Origin: Brockia lithotrophica
GTDB taxonomy: Bacteria > Bacillota > Bacilli > Thermicanales > DSM-22653
DNA: 64,000 nucleotides
Assembly (NCBI RefSeq): GCF_003633725.1
Contig: NZ_RBIJ01000002.1
Coordinates: 130,598 to 194,597 of the forward strand
Reading direction: 5' to 3'
Every line of letters starts with the position of its first letter. The first letter of the stretch is position 1. Both the position numbers and the translations under genes were made by a program. Shown here in pieces: positions 9,095 to 15,774 of this stretch. Under the pieces are notes generated by a model. The model had not been told where the DNA came from. It worked only from the letters and a program-made list of their open reading frames with translations, and did no database searches.

Positions 9095-9808
9095 CTATTT
9101 CAAATACCCGTAGCCACCATAGTAAGAATTCATCTCGTAATTTACCACATAATTAAAAATTACTCCGTAAATATGGGTATTCGTTAGGCGCAAAAGCTGA
9201 ACCGCTTTTTTTACGAGCTCACGGTGAGCAAACTTCCAACGTACGACGAGGAGGGCCCCGTCAACGGAAGGGGCGAGAAGACGTGCGTCGCTCATGAGCA
9301 AGACCGGCGGTGTATCCACCAAAACGAGGTCGAACCGATCGGCAAGCTGCCCGAGGAGCTGTTGCATGGCTTGCGAACCCAAAAGTTCGCCGGGGTTTGG
9401 CGGTACGGGGCCCGAGGGCAAAAATGAAAGTCCCGGAATGCGCAACTCTTGGATTGCCGGAGAAAGGGAATACGTGCCTACGAGGACGTTGGTCAACCCT
9501 ACGCGGTTGGACGTCCGAAGGTACCTGTGCAACGTAGGACGCCGCAGATCGGCGTCTACGAGGAGAACCTTCTTCCCGGCCTGCGCAAAAACTACGCCCA
9601 AATTGGCCGTAACGAGGCTCTTTCCCTCTCCCGGAACAGTGCTTGTAACGAGAAGCGATCGGTAAGGCCGGGCCGCAGCCGCAAACTGCAAATTCGTACG
9701 CAGGCTCCGAAAGGCTTCGGCCTCGGGAGACGTCGGATCGTCCCAACTTACGAGCTGGGTATGGCGCTCGTCCTTGGATACGCGGTTATGAAAGATCTTG
9801 CCAATCAC
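9095..9808 (-). CDS. cpsD: BY-type protein-tyrosine kinase (CpsD/YwqD)
   Basis: A 237-residue bacterial tyrosine kinase, a P-loop ATPase that autophosphorylates a C-terminal tyrosine cluster and works with the membrane partner CpsC. Walker A is PGEGKS (59-64), Walker A' is VLLVDADLR (81-89), and Walker B is LVLVDTPP. The tail NSYYGGYGY is the expected tyrosine cluster. The GTG start at 9808 overlaps the TGA of the upstream cpsC-like gene (four-base GTGA), indicating coupling. It is about as long as the second kinase at 10822-11535 and similar throughout, but it lacks that gene's AT-rich 3' end. Confidence 0.9.
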   Translation of the reverse strand: MIGKIFHNRVSKDERHTQLVSWDDPTSPEAEAFRSLRTNLQFAAAARPYRSLLVTSTVPGEGKSLVTANLGVVFAQAGKKVLLVDADLRRPTLHRYLRTSNRVGLTNVLVGTYSLSPAIQELRIPGLSFLPSGPVPPNPGELLGSQAMQQLLGQLADRFDLVLVDTPPVLLMSDARLLAPSVDGALLVVRWKFAHRELVKKAVQLLRLTNTHIYGVIFNYVVNYEMNSYYGGYGYLK

Positions 9809-10665
9809 ACCTCCACCCTCCCTTCGTGAGGAGGAGAACCGGAAGTCGAAGTTCCGGGTTTCGGTTTCGCTTTCTCCTCCTCCTGGAACATTGCAGTCGG
9901 CGCCAAACCTCGCGGTCGCTTTCTTCGCCCAGCTGTGGATACAATTCCGACCTCTCCCAAAACCGGAAGCCCCAAAACCTCCTCTATTTGCTTTTCTTCG
10001 CGAAATGTAGTATCTAAGGCTTCGAGAAGAAACGCAAGCAAAATTCCTGCGAAAAGTCCAATCACACCCCCGACGAGAGTATTCAAGAAAACTTTAGGGC
10101 GTACAGGCGAAGAAGGCGGATACGCTTCAGCAAGAATCTCTACGTTATCAACTCTTAGTATTTTTGGAATCTCTTGCTGAAATACCTTTGCGATTGCGTT
10201 TGCCAAAACCGCCGCCCGTTCGGGCGATGTATCTTCAACAGTCACAGAAAGGACCTGGGATTGCTTTACCGTATTTACTTTTACGTGTTTATTAAGTTCG
10301 CCTACTCCTTTTGAATATCCCGTTAATTGAACTACTTTTTCTAAAATCCTAGGGCTTTTTAAAACTTCTTTGTAAGTTTCTATCAAATTTAGGCTTATTT
10401 GTAAATCTGAGTAAGTTAAAGGAGCATTTTCGTTCTGTTTTGGATTAACGATAAGTTGCGTTGAAGCAGAGTATACAGGGGTAGTAAAATAAGCACTAAA
10501 AACATACGCAATAAGCGCTCCTATTATTGTGAGTAAAATAATCCAAATTAACCGTTTACGCAAAACCCGAACGACATCTTGTAGGCCAAGTTCCTCCGAC
10601 AAGGAGGTTCCTCCTTTCGCAACCTCGTCACCCGTTTCCCCCGGGAGATCCGCCATGCGGACCAC
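9805..10665 (-). CDS. cpsC: Wzz-type chain-length regulator / kinase activator (CpsC/YwqC)
   Basis: A 286-residue membrane protein with two transmembrane segments (about residues 36-58 and 195-220), a Wzz domain between them and a cytoplasmic tail. It controls polysaccharide chain length and activates the separately encoded kinase. The second hydrophobic segment follows the Pro-rich SSPVRPKVFLNTL motif typical of Wzz. The GTG at 10665 has GAGG five bases upstream; the ATG at 10656 is an alternative. The middle of the gene, about 10180-10560, is clearly AT-richer than its neighbours, which suggests a transferred or recombined segment. A promoter lies directly upstream. Confidence 0.85.
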   Translation of the reverse strand: MVRMADLPGETGDEVAKGGTSLSEELGLQDVVRVLRKRLIWIILLTIIGALIAYVFSAYFTTPVYSASTQLIVNPKQNENAPLTYSDLQISLNLIETYKEVLKSPRILEKVVQLTGYSKGVGELNKHVKVNTVKQSQVLSVTVEDTSPERAAVLANAIAKVFQQEIPKILRVDNVEILAEAYPPSSPVRPKVFLNTLVGGVIGLFAGILLAFLLEALDTTFREEKQIEEVLGLPVLGEVGIVSTAGRRKRPRGLAPTAMFQEEEKAKPKPGTSTSGSPPHEGRVEV

Positions 10666-10796
10666 GTAACCCTCGATCCCGCTCGTTTTAGCATACGACA
10701 AAAAGGTTCGCGTTCGCAAGCGAGGAGTGTCGAACCATCGAGAAATCGATCACGCGACAGCGAATTCCATAGATTTCGGATTCTAGTACCTAGGAA

Positions 10797-10825
10797 TTTA
10801 TGAGAGAAATTGCTTTGTTTGTCAA
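10797..10825 (-). promoter_or_regulatory. Sigma-A-type promoter before cpsC
   Basis: On the minus strand TTGACA is followed after 17 bases by CATAAA. The -35 box overlaps the stop codon of the upstream kinase gene. The start of transcription would be about 125 bases before the cpsC start, so cpsC, cpsD and cpsB could be expressed separately from the first kinase. Confidence 0.6.
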
Positions 10826-11535
10826 TAATTGTAATAATATTTTACATCATTATAATAGTTTTTTTCTTTGACACTTCCGTTGAATACAGCCCCTAATATT
10901 TTTACATTAGAATTTGTTAAAATTTTAACAGATTTTTTCGCGTCTTCTTTGCGAGTGTGCTTCCCGCGAACTACTAAGACGGCTCCATCCGTACGCGAGG
11001 AAACGATCACGCCGTCCGCCATGAGCAAGAGCGGGGGGGTATCGAACAGCACAAAGTCAAAAAGAGAAGAGACTTCCGCACACACGCCGTCCATCGATTC
11101 CGATGCCAAAAGTTCCGCAGGAGTCGGAGGGAGGGGGCCCGAGGGAAGGAGGAAGAGGTTGGGAACGGGAGTCGGAACCACTGCGTCCGGTAAAGAGACC
11201 ATCCCCGCAAGAAGCGAAGAAAGGCCGGGGCTCTGGCGGCTCCTAAAATACCTATGGAGTGAGGGTTTGCGCAAGTCTGCATCGACGAGGAGCACCCGCT
11301 TCCCGGACTGCGCTACGACGATTGCCAAATTGGCCGCCACAAAACTCTTCCCTTCATCGGGCAGGGAACTTACAATGGCTGCGGAGCGAAGCGGCACCCC
11401 GACCCCGCGAAAAAAGAGGTTCGTGCGGAGGATGCGAAACGACTCCGCCTCTTCGGACTCGGGGATGTGGTGCGCGACCAGCATGTTCCACGGCTCTTCG
11501 CGTCTTTTCCTTCTCCTCGTGTGCCAAAGTCCCAT
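10822..11535 (-). CDS. Second BY-type protein-tyrosine kinase (CpsD/YwqD paralogue)
   Basis: A 237-residue paralogue of the kinase at 9095-9808, placed upstream of the Wzz gene instead of downstream. Walker A reads PDEGKS (59-64), Walker A' VLLVDADLRK (81-90), Walker B FVLFDTPP. The C-terminus holds two tyrosine groups, YYNDVKYYYNY, more than the other kinase has. Its last 120 bases are AT-rich, unlike the rest. The ATG at 11535 has GCAAGGAG upstream. It is first in the polysaccharide locus and has its own promoter. Whether it phosphorylates the same Wzz partner or other proteins such as a UDP-sugar dehydrogenase is unknown. Confidence 0.88.
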   Translation of the reverse strand: MGLWHTRRRKRREEPWNMLVAHHIPESEEAESFRILRTNLFFRGVGVPLRSAAIVSSLPDEGKSFVAANLAIVVAQSGKRVLLVDADLRKPSLHRYFRSRQSPGLSSLLAGMVSLPDAVVPTPVPNLFLLPSGPLPPTPAELLASESMDGVCAEVSSLFDFVLFDTPPLLLMADGVIVSSRTDGAVLVVRGKHTRKEDAKKSVKILTNSNVKILGAVFNGSVKEKNYYNDVKYYYNY

Positions 11536-11597
11536 GTGGTCTCCTTGCCCTCCCGAAAGGTAGAATGGATGAAGAAGCGGGGCAATTGCTATGTGCC

Positions 11598-11628
11598 CTT
11601 CCTAGTATAAGAATGCGGAGCTAGGAAG
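11598..11628. repeat. Eight-base inverted repeat across the kinase promoter
   Basis: CTTCCTAG (11598-11605) and CTAGGAAG (11621-11628) form perfect arms separated by 15 bases. They cover the region between and over the -10 and -35 boxes, so the element could be an operator. A related half-site (CTAGGAA) recurs at 10790-10796. Confidence 0.5.
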
Positions 11629-11632
11629 TCTA
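11604..11632 (-). promoter_or_regulatory. Probable promoter of the polysaccharide locus
   Basis: On the minus strand TAGACT is followed after 17 bases by TATACT, four and five matches to the sigma-A consensus. The leader to the kinase start would be about 60 bases. The inverted repeat at 11598-11628 overlaps it. Confidence 0.5.
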
Positions 11633-11671
11633 GACAAAAAACGCTACACGACGAAGGGAGCTTCTCGGCCG

Positions 11672-12775
11672 GTGAAAATCGCCTTCCTTGCCGCACAGAG
11701 TTCCGTTCACACGGTCCGTTGGGTAAACGCTTTGGCAGACCGGGGGTACGAAATCCACCTGTTTACCGTTCATCCGGAAAGAGAACCGGTACATCCTGCC
11801 GTTCGCGTGCACGAAATCCACGGACTGTTCCCCAAACCGGCCCTTTCCTATTTCTTTTCCGCCCCTGCCCTCAGGAAAAAAATTTCCGAGGTCAAACCGG
11901 ACATCTTGCACGCCCACTACGCAACGGGATACGGAACCTTGGGGCGCCTTTCCCGTTTCCGGCCCTTTCTCCTATCCGTATGGGGCTCCGACGTGTACGA
12001 ATACCCCTTTTACTCGCCGCTTCACCGCTACATCGTCACAAAAAACCTCCGAGCGGCAGATCTCATCTTGTCGACCAGTCGTGCCATGGCCCAACAAACC
12101 CTCAAACTCGAACCAAACGTTCGGGGAATTGAAATCACCCCCTTCGGCGTCGACGTCGCCCAATTTCGTCCCCAACCGGAATACAAAGACCCACGCTTCT
12201 TTACCGTCGGCACGGTAAAATCCCTCGCCCCGCAATACGGTATAGACCTCCTACTCCACGCCTTTGCCTTGGCCCAAAGATACCTCGTGGAAACCGCCCC
12301 CGACGTCGGGCGTTCGCTCCGCCTGCTCATTGTGGGAGACGGACCGGAACGCAAACGTCTGGAAGCCCTGAGCAGACATCTCGGGATCGACAAAAGAACA
12401 ACGTTCGTGGGGGCCGTTCCCCACAGAGAAGTAACTCGTTACCTCAACCAATTGGACGTCTACATCGCCCTCAGCCGATACGAAAGCTTCGGGGTAGCCG
12501 TACTCGAAGCCCAGGCCTGCGGGATCCCCGTCATCGTCTCCGACGTAGGGGGGCTCCCCGAAGTCGTATCCCACGAATCTACGGGGTTTGTCGTCCCTAA
12601 AGAAAACCCGCAATCTGCAGCCGAGAAAATTGTTCTTTTTGCTTTAAATAGAGAAATACTAAACAAGATGAAGAATAGTGCAAGAGAATTTGTTATTCAA
12701 AAATTTTCTTGGGAAAGTAGCGTGAAAAAGATGGAAAGTGTGTATGAGTCTTTTTATAAAAATAAAAATCGGTAG
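11672..12775 (+). CDS. Glycosyltransferase family 4 (group 1)
   Basis: A 367-residue GT-B glycosyltransferase, the only plus-strand gene between the polysaccharide locus and the tRNAs. The N-terminal domain has the acceptor-side start KIAFLAAQSSVHTVRWVNAL and DILHAHYATGYGTLG; the donor domain has RLLIVGDGPERKRLE, ALSRYESFGVAVLEAQACG and IPVIVSDVGGLPEVV, where the E-x7-E-type motif is recognisable. The GTG start at 11672 follows GAAGGGAG. It is divergent from the kinase gene, sharing a 136-base intergenic region. The last 150 bases are AT-rich, again unlike the rest. It probably adds a sugar to the same surface glycan; the specificity is unknown. Confidence 0.87.
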   Translation: MKIAFLAAQSSVHTVRWVNALADRGYEIHLFTVHPEREPVHPAVRVHEIHGLFPKPALSYFFSAPALRKKISEVKPDILHAHYATGYGTLGRLSRFRPFLLSVWGSDVYEYPFYSPLHRYIVTKNLRAADLILSTSRAMAQQTLKLEPNVRGIEITPFGVDVAQFRPQPEYKDPRFFTVGTVKSLAPQYGIDLLLHAFALAQRYLVETAPDVGRSLRLLIVGDGPERKRLEALSRHLGIDKRTTFVGAVPHREVTRYLNQLDVYIALSRYESFGVAVLEAQACGIPVIVSDVGGLPEVVSHESTGFVVPKENPQSAAEKIVLFALNREILNKMKNSAREFVIQKFSWESSVKKMESVYESFYKNKNR

Positions 12776-12792
12776 ATCTTTTGGATCTACCG
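12756..12792 (-). terminator. Terminator of the tRNA operon
   Basis: Perfect nine-base-pair hairpin (arms 12770-12778 and 12784-12792, five-base loop). On the minus strand it is followed by ATTTTTATTTTT, a good intrinsic terminator for the tRNA transcript. The hairpin overlaps the stop codon of the convergent glycosyltransferase gene. Confidence 0.8.
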
Positions 12793-12863
12793 AAAGAATA
12801 TTCTGATACCTGTGTATATAGAAAAATTTCCCTCCATCGCAAAAACGCCGTCCACTATAGGAG

Positions 12864-12939
12864 TGGTGAGCCGGGCGGGAATCGAACCCGCGACACCCGG
12901 ATTAAAAGTCCGGTGCTCTACCGGCTGAGCTACCGGCTC
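12864..12939 (-). tRNA. tRNA-Lys (UUU)
   Basis: 76 bases with encoded CCA. The acceptor arms GAGCCGG and CCGGCTC pair fully, the discriminator is A, and the anticodon loop CTTTTAA gives UUU. It is the last of six tRNAs in the transcript. Confidence 0.97.
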
Positions 12940-12947
12940 ACGGCAAA

Positions 12948-13022
12948 TGGCTGGGGTGGTAGGATTCGAACCTACGAATCGCGGATCCAAAGTCCGCTGC
13001 CTTACCGCTTGGCTACACCCCA
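12948..13022 (-). tRNA. tRNA-Gln (UUG)
   Basis: 75 bases with encoded CCA. The acceptor arms TGGGGTG and CACCCCA pair, the discriminator is G, and the anticodon loop CTTTGGA gives UUG. The U1-A72 pair at the acceptor end is common in bacterial tRNA-Gln. Confidence 0.97.
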
Positions 13023-13034
13023 ACGACAGGATCG

Positions 13035-13120
13035 TGGTGGAGGGGGAGGGATTCGAACCCCCGAACCCAAGAGGGAGCAGATTTACAGTCTGCCGCGTTT
13101 GACCGCTTCGCTACCCCTCC
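13035..13120 (-). tRNA. tRNA-Tyr (GUA)
   Basis: 86 bases with encoded CCA and a long variable arm, as expected for a class II tRNA. The acceptor begins GGAGGGG and the anticodon loop CTGTAAA gives GUA. Confidence 0.97.
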
Positions 13121-13123
13121 AAC

Positions 13124-13198
13124 TGGTGGACGATGACGGATTCGAACCGCCGACCCCCTGCTTGTAAGGCAGGTGCTCTCCCACTGAGCTAATCGTCC
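13124..13198 (-). tRNA. tRNA-Val (UAC)
   Basis: 75 bases with encoded CCA. The acceptor arms GGACGAT and ATCGTCC pair, and the anticodon loop CTTACAA gives UAC. Only three bases separate it from tRNA-Tyr. Confidence 0.97.
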
Positions 13199-13200
13199 AT

Positions 13201-13275
13201 TGGTGACCCCTAGGGGAATCGAACCCCTGCTACCACCTTGAAAGGGTGGTGTCTTAACCACTCGACCAAGGGGCC
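13201..13275 (-). tRNA. tRNA-Glu (UUC)
   Basis: 75 bases with encoded CCA. The acceptor arms GGCCCCT and AGGGGTC pair with one G-U, and the anticodon loop CTTTCAA gives UUC. Its presence matters because a glutamyl-tRNA-synthetase-like gene without catalytic motifs lies at 56-57 kb. Confidence 0.97.
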
Positions 13276-13280
13276 GTGGA

Positions 13281-13355
13281 TGGTGCTCCCGGCAGGGATC
13301 GAACCTGCGGCCTCATCCTTACCAAGGATGCGCTCTGCCACTGAGCTACAGGAGC
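13281..13355 (-). tRNA. tRNA-Thr (GGU)
   Basis: 75 bases with encoded CCA. The acceptor arms GCTCCTG and CGGGAGC pair with one U-G, and the anticodon loop TTGGTAA gives GGU. It is the first tRNA of the transcript, 18 bases after the -10 box of the promoter. Confidence 0.97.
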
Positions 13356-13373
13356 AGGCCAAACGCGCTATTC

Positions 13374-13402
13374 ATTATAGCGACCCCCGAGAGAAAAGGC
13401 AA
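13374..13402 (-). promoter_or_regulatory. Strong sigma-A promoter of the tRNA operon
   Basis: TTGCCT, 17 bases, TATAAT on the minus strand, ending 18 bases before tRNA-Thr. The same two hexamers with the same spacing precede rpsJ at 35683-35711. Confidence 0.85.
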
Positions 13403-13539
13403 GATACGAAACGCAAAACGGCCTCGCCTCTTCTTTCCGGGCGAGCGGAAGAACTTGGCGCTCGGGGCGCACGCCCGGGTACCCTCTGTCGGGCGAGACC
13501 CCAAGCGCTTGTTGAAGCCCGTTCCCGGAAATTAGGTGG

Positions 13540-13740
13540 TTACGGAGACCGTAAAAAACGTCGCACCTCCCGTGGAGGGGCCACCCGGCTGTACAGGCGT
13601 AAGAGAAGTGCGTAGCGTTCTTCGAGAACGCTCCGAAGGAGCCCTTCGAGACGTCGGTCTTCGAGGTCGGTAAGGAGGTCTTCCAACTCCTTGCGCAAGA
13701 TGTATTCGAGTTCTACCTGTTCGTGCGGCGTAAGGAGCAT
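13540..13740 (-). CDS. Small helical protein of unknown function
   Basis: A possible 66-residue protein starting MLLTPHEQVELEYILRK. It is rich in Leu, Glu and Arg with heptad-like spacing, and looks like two amphipathic helices ending in a basic tail (REVRRFLRSP). The same frame stays open upstream to 14088, but that part has no protein-like composition, so I start at the ATG at 13740. The upstream purine stretch (GGGACGGAG) is about 17 bases away and weak. It lies between OsmC and the tRNA promoter on the same strand as both. I do not recognise a family; small proteins of this type are often annotated as hypothetical in Firmicutes. Confidence 0.45.
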   Translation of the reverse strand: MLLTPHEQVELEYILRKELEDLLTDLEDRRLEGLLRSVLEERYALLLRLYSRVAPPREVRRFLRSP

Positions 13741-14124
13741 GCCCAATTTTGCCAACTCCGTCCCTCCTCTCCACACGTATAGGTTGATTCGGCTCTTGGC
13801 GAAACCACACGTCCGCGGAAACGCAACCTTCTTCCTGAGAAGGAGGTGGCTTTGCCCGGCGCAGCACGAGGCCATGTTGGGAATCGTTCCCGGCCTTCTT
13901 GTACCCCAAACCCGGAAAACGCCGGCAAAGCGACGGAGCATCGGAGCCTTCGCAAAAAACGTCGTTGGCCGCCGTGCCCGGCATAAGTCCGACACCTTTT
14001 GCGCTTTGAAAATGCAAAGGAGGCCCGTCGGCAAAATCCGCGGGCCCTTCCACCCTTCCAAAAGATAGACCACATTCTTCCACGGCATGCGTGCAAGCGG
14101 CCGGGCAACCCTAACCCTGAGCCT
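13741..14124. other. Gene-free stretch with several hairpins
   Basis: No convincing coding sequence. Several frames are open on both strands only because stops are rare at this base composition. The stretch has several inverted repeats: a compact element at 13798-13856 in which GGCGAAACCA pairs with TGGCTTTGCC around a nine-base-pair hairpin (arms 13826-13834 and 13839-13847), and GGGAA-TCG-TTCCC near 13880. I do not recognise 6S, SRP, RNase P or tmRNA signatures or a known riboswitch. It may be an untranslated leader or an unrecognised structured RNA. Confidence 0.35.
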
Positions 14125-14586
14125 CTAACTCTCCCCTTCCGATACGCAATGGGGGAGTTTTGTCCCGTACGTGTACGTCTGGCCGTTGACCTCGTACGTG
14201 ACCACGATGGGGGCGGCAATCGAAGCAGAGGCCGAGCAGTACTTTTCTACGGATAGGCCGACCGCCCGTTTGACTTTGTCCTCGGGCAGATTTGTACCCA
14301 CGAAACGGTAGTGGAGGTGGATTTTGGTAAATCTCCGCGGATGTTCTTCCGCACGTTCGGCGTTCACTTGAATCGAAAATCCCTCGAGTGGCACGCGCAT
14401 TCGTTGCAAGATGAGGACGATGTCTATTCCCGTGCATCCGGCCAGTCCGTGAAGCAAAAGTTCCATGGGACGCGGACCTTGGTCCGTTCCCCCGTGGTCG
14501 GGGTCCGTGTCGATCACGACAGAATGCCCGCTCGGACCCGTAGACCGAAAGCGCAAATTCCCTTCCCAAAGTGTTTCGACGTGCAC
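14125..14586 (-). CDS. OsmC-family protein
   Basis: A 153-residue OsmC/Ohr-superfamily protein, usually a cytosolic dimeric thiol peroxidase acting on organic hydroperoxides. The two redox cysteines are present: Cys51 in MELLLHGLAGCTGIDIV and Cys117 in EKYCSASASIA. The arrangement is nearer to OsmC/YhfA-like proteins than to Ohr. The start is a GTG at 14586 with GGGGGAG upstream, and a TATACT box lies at 14628-14633 without a good -35. It is probably a single-gene unit; the plus-strand gene at 14734 diverges from it. Confidence 0.87.
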   Translation of the reverse strand: MHVETLWEGNLRFRSTGPSGHSVVIDTDPDHGGTDQGPRPMELLLHGLAGCTGIDIVLILQRMRVPLEGFSIQVNAERAEEHPRRFTKIHLHYRFVGTNLPEDKVKRAVGLSVEKYCSASASIAAPIVVTYEVNGQTYTYGTKLPHCVSEGES

Positions 14587-14733
14587 GTGGACTCCCCCTT
14601 TGCGCCGCTATTCACATTACCCTACCCAGTATAATCTTTCCCAAGGCCTAAGGAAAAGGGAACGGAAGAGGGTTCGGCCTTAGGTGAATGCGTTCGTTGC
14701 CGAAATTCGCATGGGAAAGCGACGTGATGGGAC

Positions 14734-15606
14734 ATGCACCCGGTCTTCCTCGGATTCCAAAAAGGCCTGGCCTTCCTGGGAATTCTTTTTTTCACCGCGG
14801 CGGTTCCTCCCGAAGAACCCCGAGAACACGCCCAGCCGAATGAGACCGCCGAGAAAGCGTACGCGGAAGCCAAGCCCTTCTTCGCCGTACCCGGGGAAGA
14901 AAGGGCGATCGCGGTCGGGGTTTACGTTCCTCACCGGAGGGCGTACGAAGCGATGAAGATCGGATGGGAAGGGGCGGGAAAACCGCCGCTCACCGTCTTT
15001 CTCGACCCCCAGACGTGGAAACGGGAGGAGGAAAGCCGCCACCCATCCGCTCCGTACCTTCGCCTCCCCGACCGGGAAGCCTTCTGGCCCCCGACGTGGG
15101 AACTAGGGCTTGTCTGGGAAGCGCTCCTTCAAAAGGACGGACAAAACGCCACGGATTCTCCGTTTCGTACGTCGTTTCGCCGAAGCGAGGCCCTTGTCTC
15201 GGCCGCCGGGGCAGAGTCGGACAGCCGCCCTGGGGAAGAAGAACTTGCCAACCGGCTTCAGCACGAGCGCAACGAGGCCGCACGGCTTTTCGGCCGCTCG
15301 CCGGAAGAAGTTTCGTACCTCTTGCTCCCCATGTTTCCTTACCGCCGGGCGGACGTCGACACCTTGGCCCGGATCTGCCAGCAGGAGGGTATGCGGCTCG
15401 TCGTAGGACAAAGGACCGTCACCCCGCACGACGGAGGTCAGGAAAAGAAACCCGCGTACGGGGGAGGTCTCGTCGTCCTGACGTGGGACGAAGGGGCAAC
15501 CCCCGAATGGGTGGAGAAAGAGCTGCGGGATCTCCAAGGTCGGTGGAACGTAGTTCCTTTACGGAACTTGGTCTACGGCGAAAACGCACGCATCGTACCG
15601 CAATAG
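14734..15606 (+). CDS. Exported protein of unknown function, possible inactive NodB fold
   Basis: A 290-residue protein with a hydrophobic N-terminus (about residues 11-24) that looks like a signal peptide or anchor, followed by a Glu-rich linker. The pattern of the rest (ERAIAVGVYVP, PPLTVFLDP, SYLLLPMFPYRRADVDTLARI, GMRLVV, GGGLVVLTWDEG, RWNVVPLRNL) follows the strand order of polysaccharide deacetylases, but the usual TFDDG and HSxxH metal motifs are absent. It precedes gerD on the same strand by about 170 bases. In B. subtilis the deacetylase gene pdaB lies in this neighbourhood. The ATG at 14734 is the first possible start after an in-frame stop; its ribosome binding site is weak. The fold assignment is tentative. 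Confidence 0.6.
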   Translation: MHPVFLGFQKGLAFLGILFFTAAVPPEEPREHAQPNETAEKAYAEAKPFFAVPGEERAIAVGVYVPHRRAYEAMKIGWEGAGKPPLTVFLDPQTWKREEESRHPSAPYLRLPDREAFWPPTWELGLVWEALLQKDGQNATDSPFRTSFRRSEALVSAAGAESDSRPGEEELANRLQHERNEAARLFGRSPEEVSYLLLPMFPYRRADVDTLARICQQEGMRLVVGQRTVTPHDGGQEKKPAYGGGLVVLTWDEGATPEWVEKELRDLQGRWNVVPLRNLVYGENARIVPQ

Positions 15607-15774
15607 GGGGATGTGGGGGCGAAGCGGACCTGCCGAGGGGAGCTTCCCCAAAACTGGCGAAGGGAGAAGCACATACCCCACCCGTACCCCACCCAGCCTA
15701 CCGGGTGAGGGCGCCTTCGGAGCGTCTTCCGCAAACCGTTGATTTTGCAAGGAACGGGTAAAGGGGGGAAACCG

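Noticed and set aside
12864-13355. tRNA cluster as an integration site of a mobile element
   Set aside because: No integrase, direct repeat of a tRNA end or other mobile-element gene is visible on either side.
13532-14083. Overlapping open frames of about 180 codons on the minus strand and one on the plus strand (13691-14068)
   Set aside because: Several frames are open at once, none has protein-like composition, and start sites are poor. Only the last 66 codons of one frame (13540-13740) look plausible.
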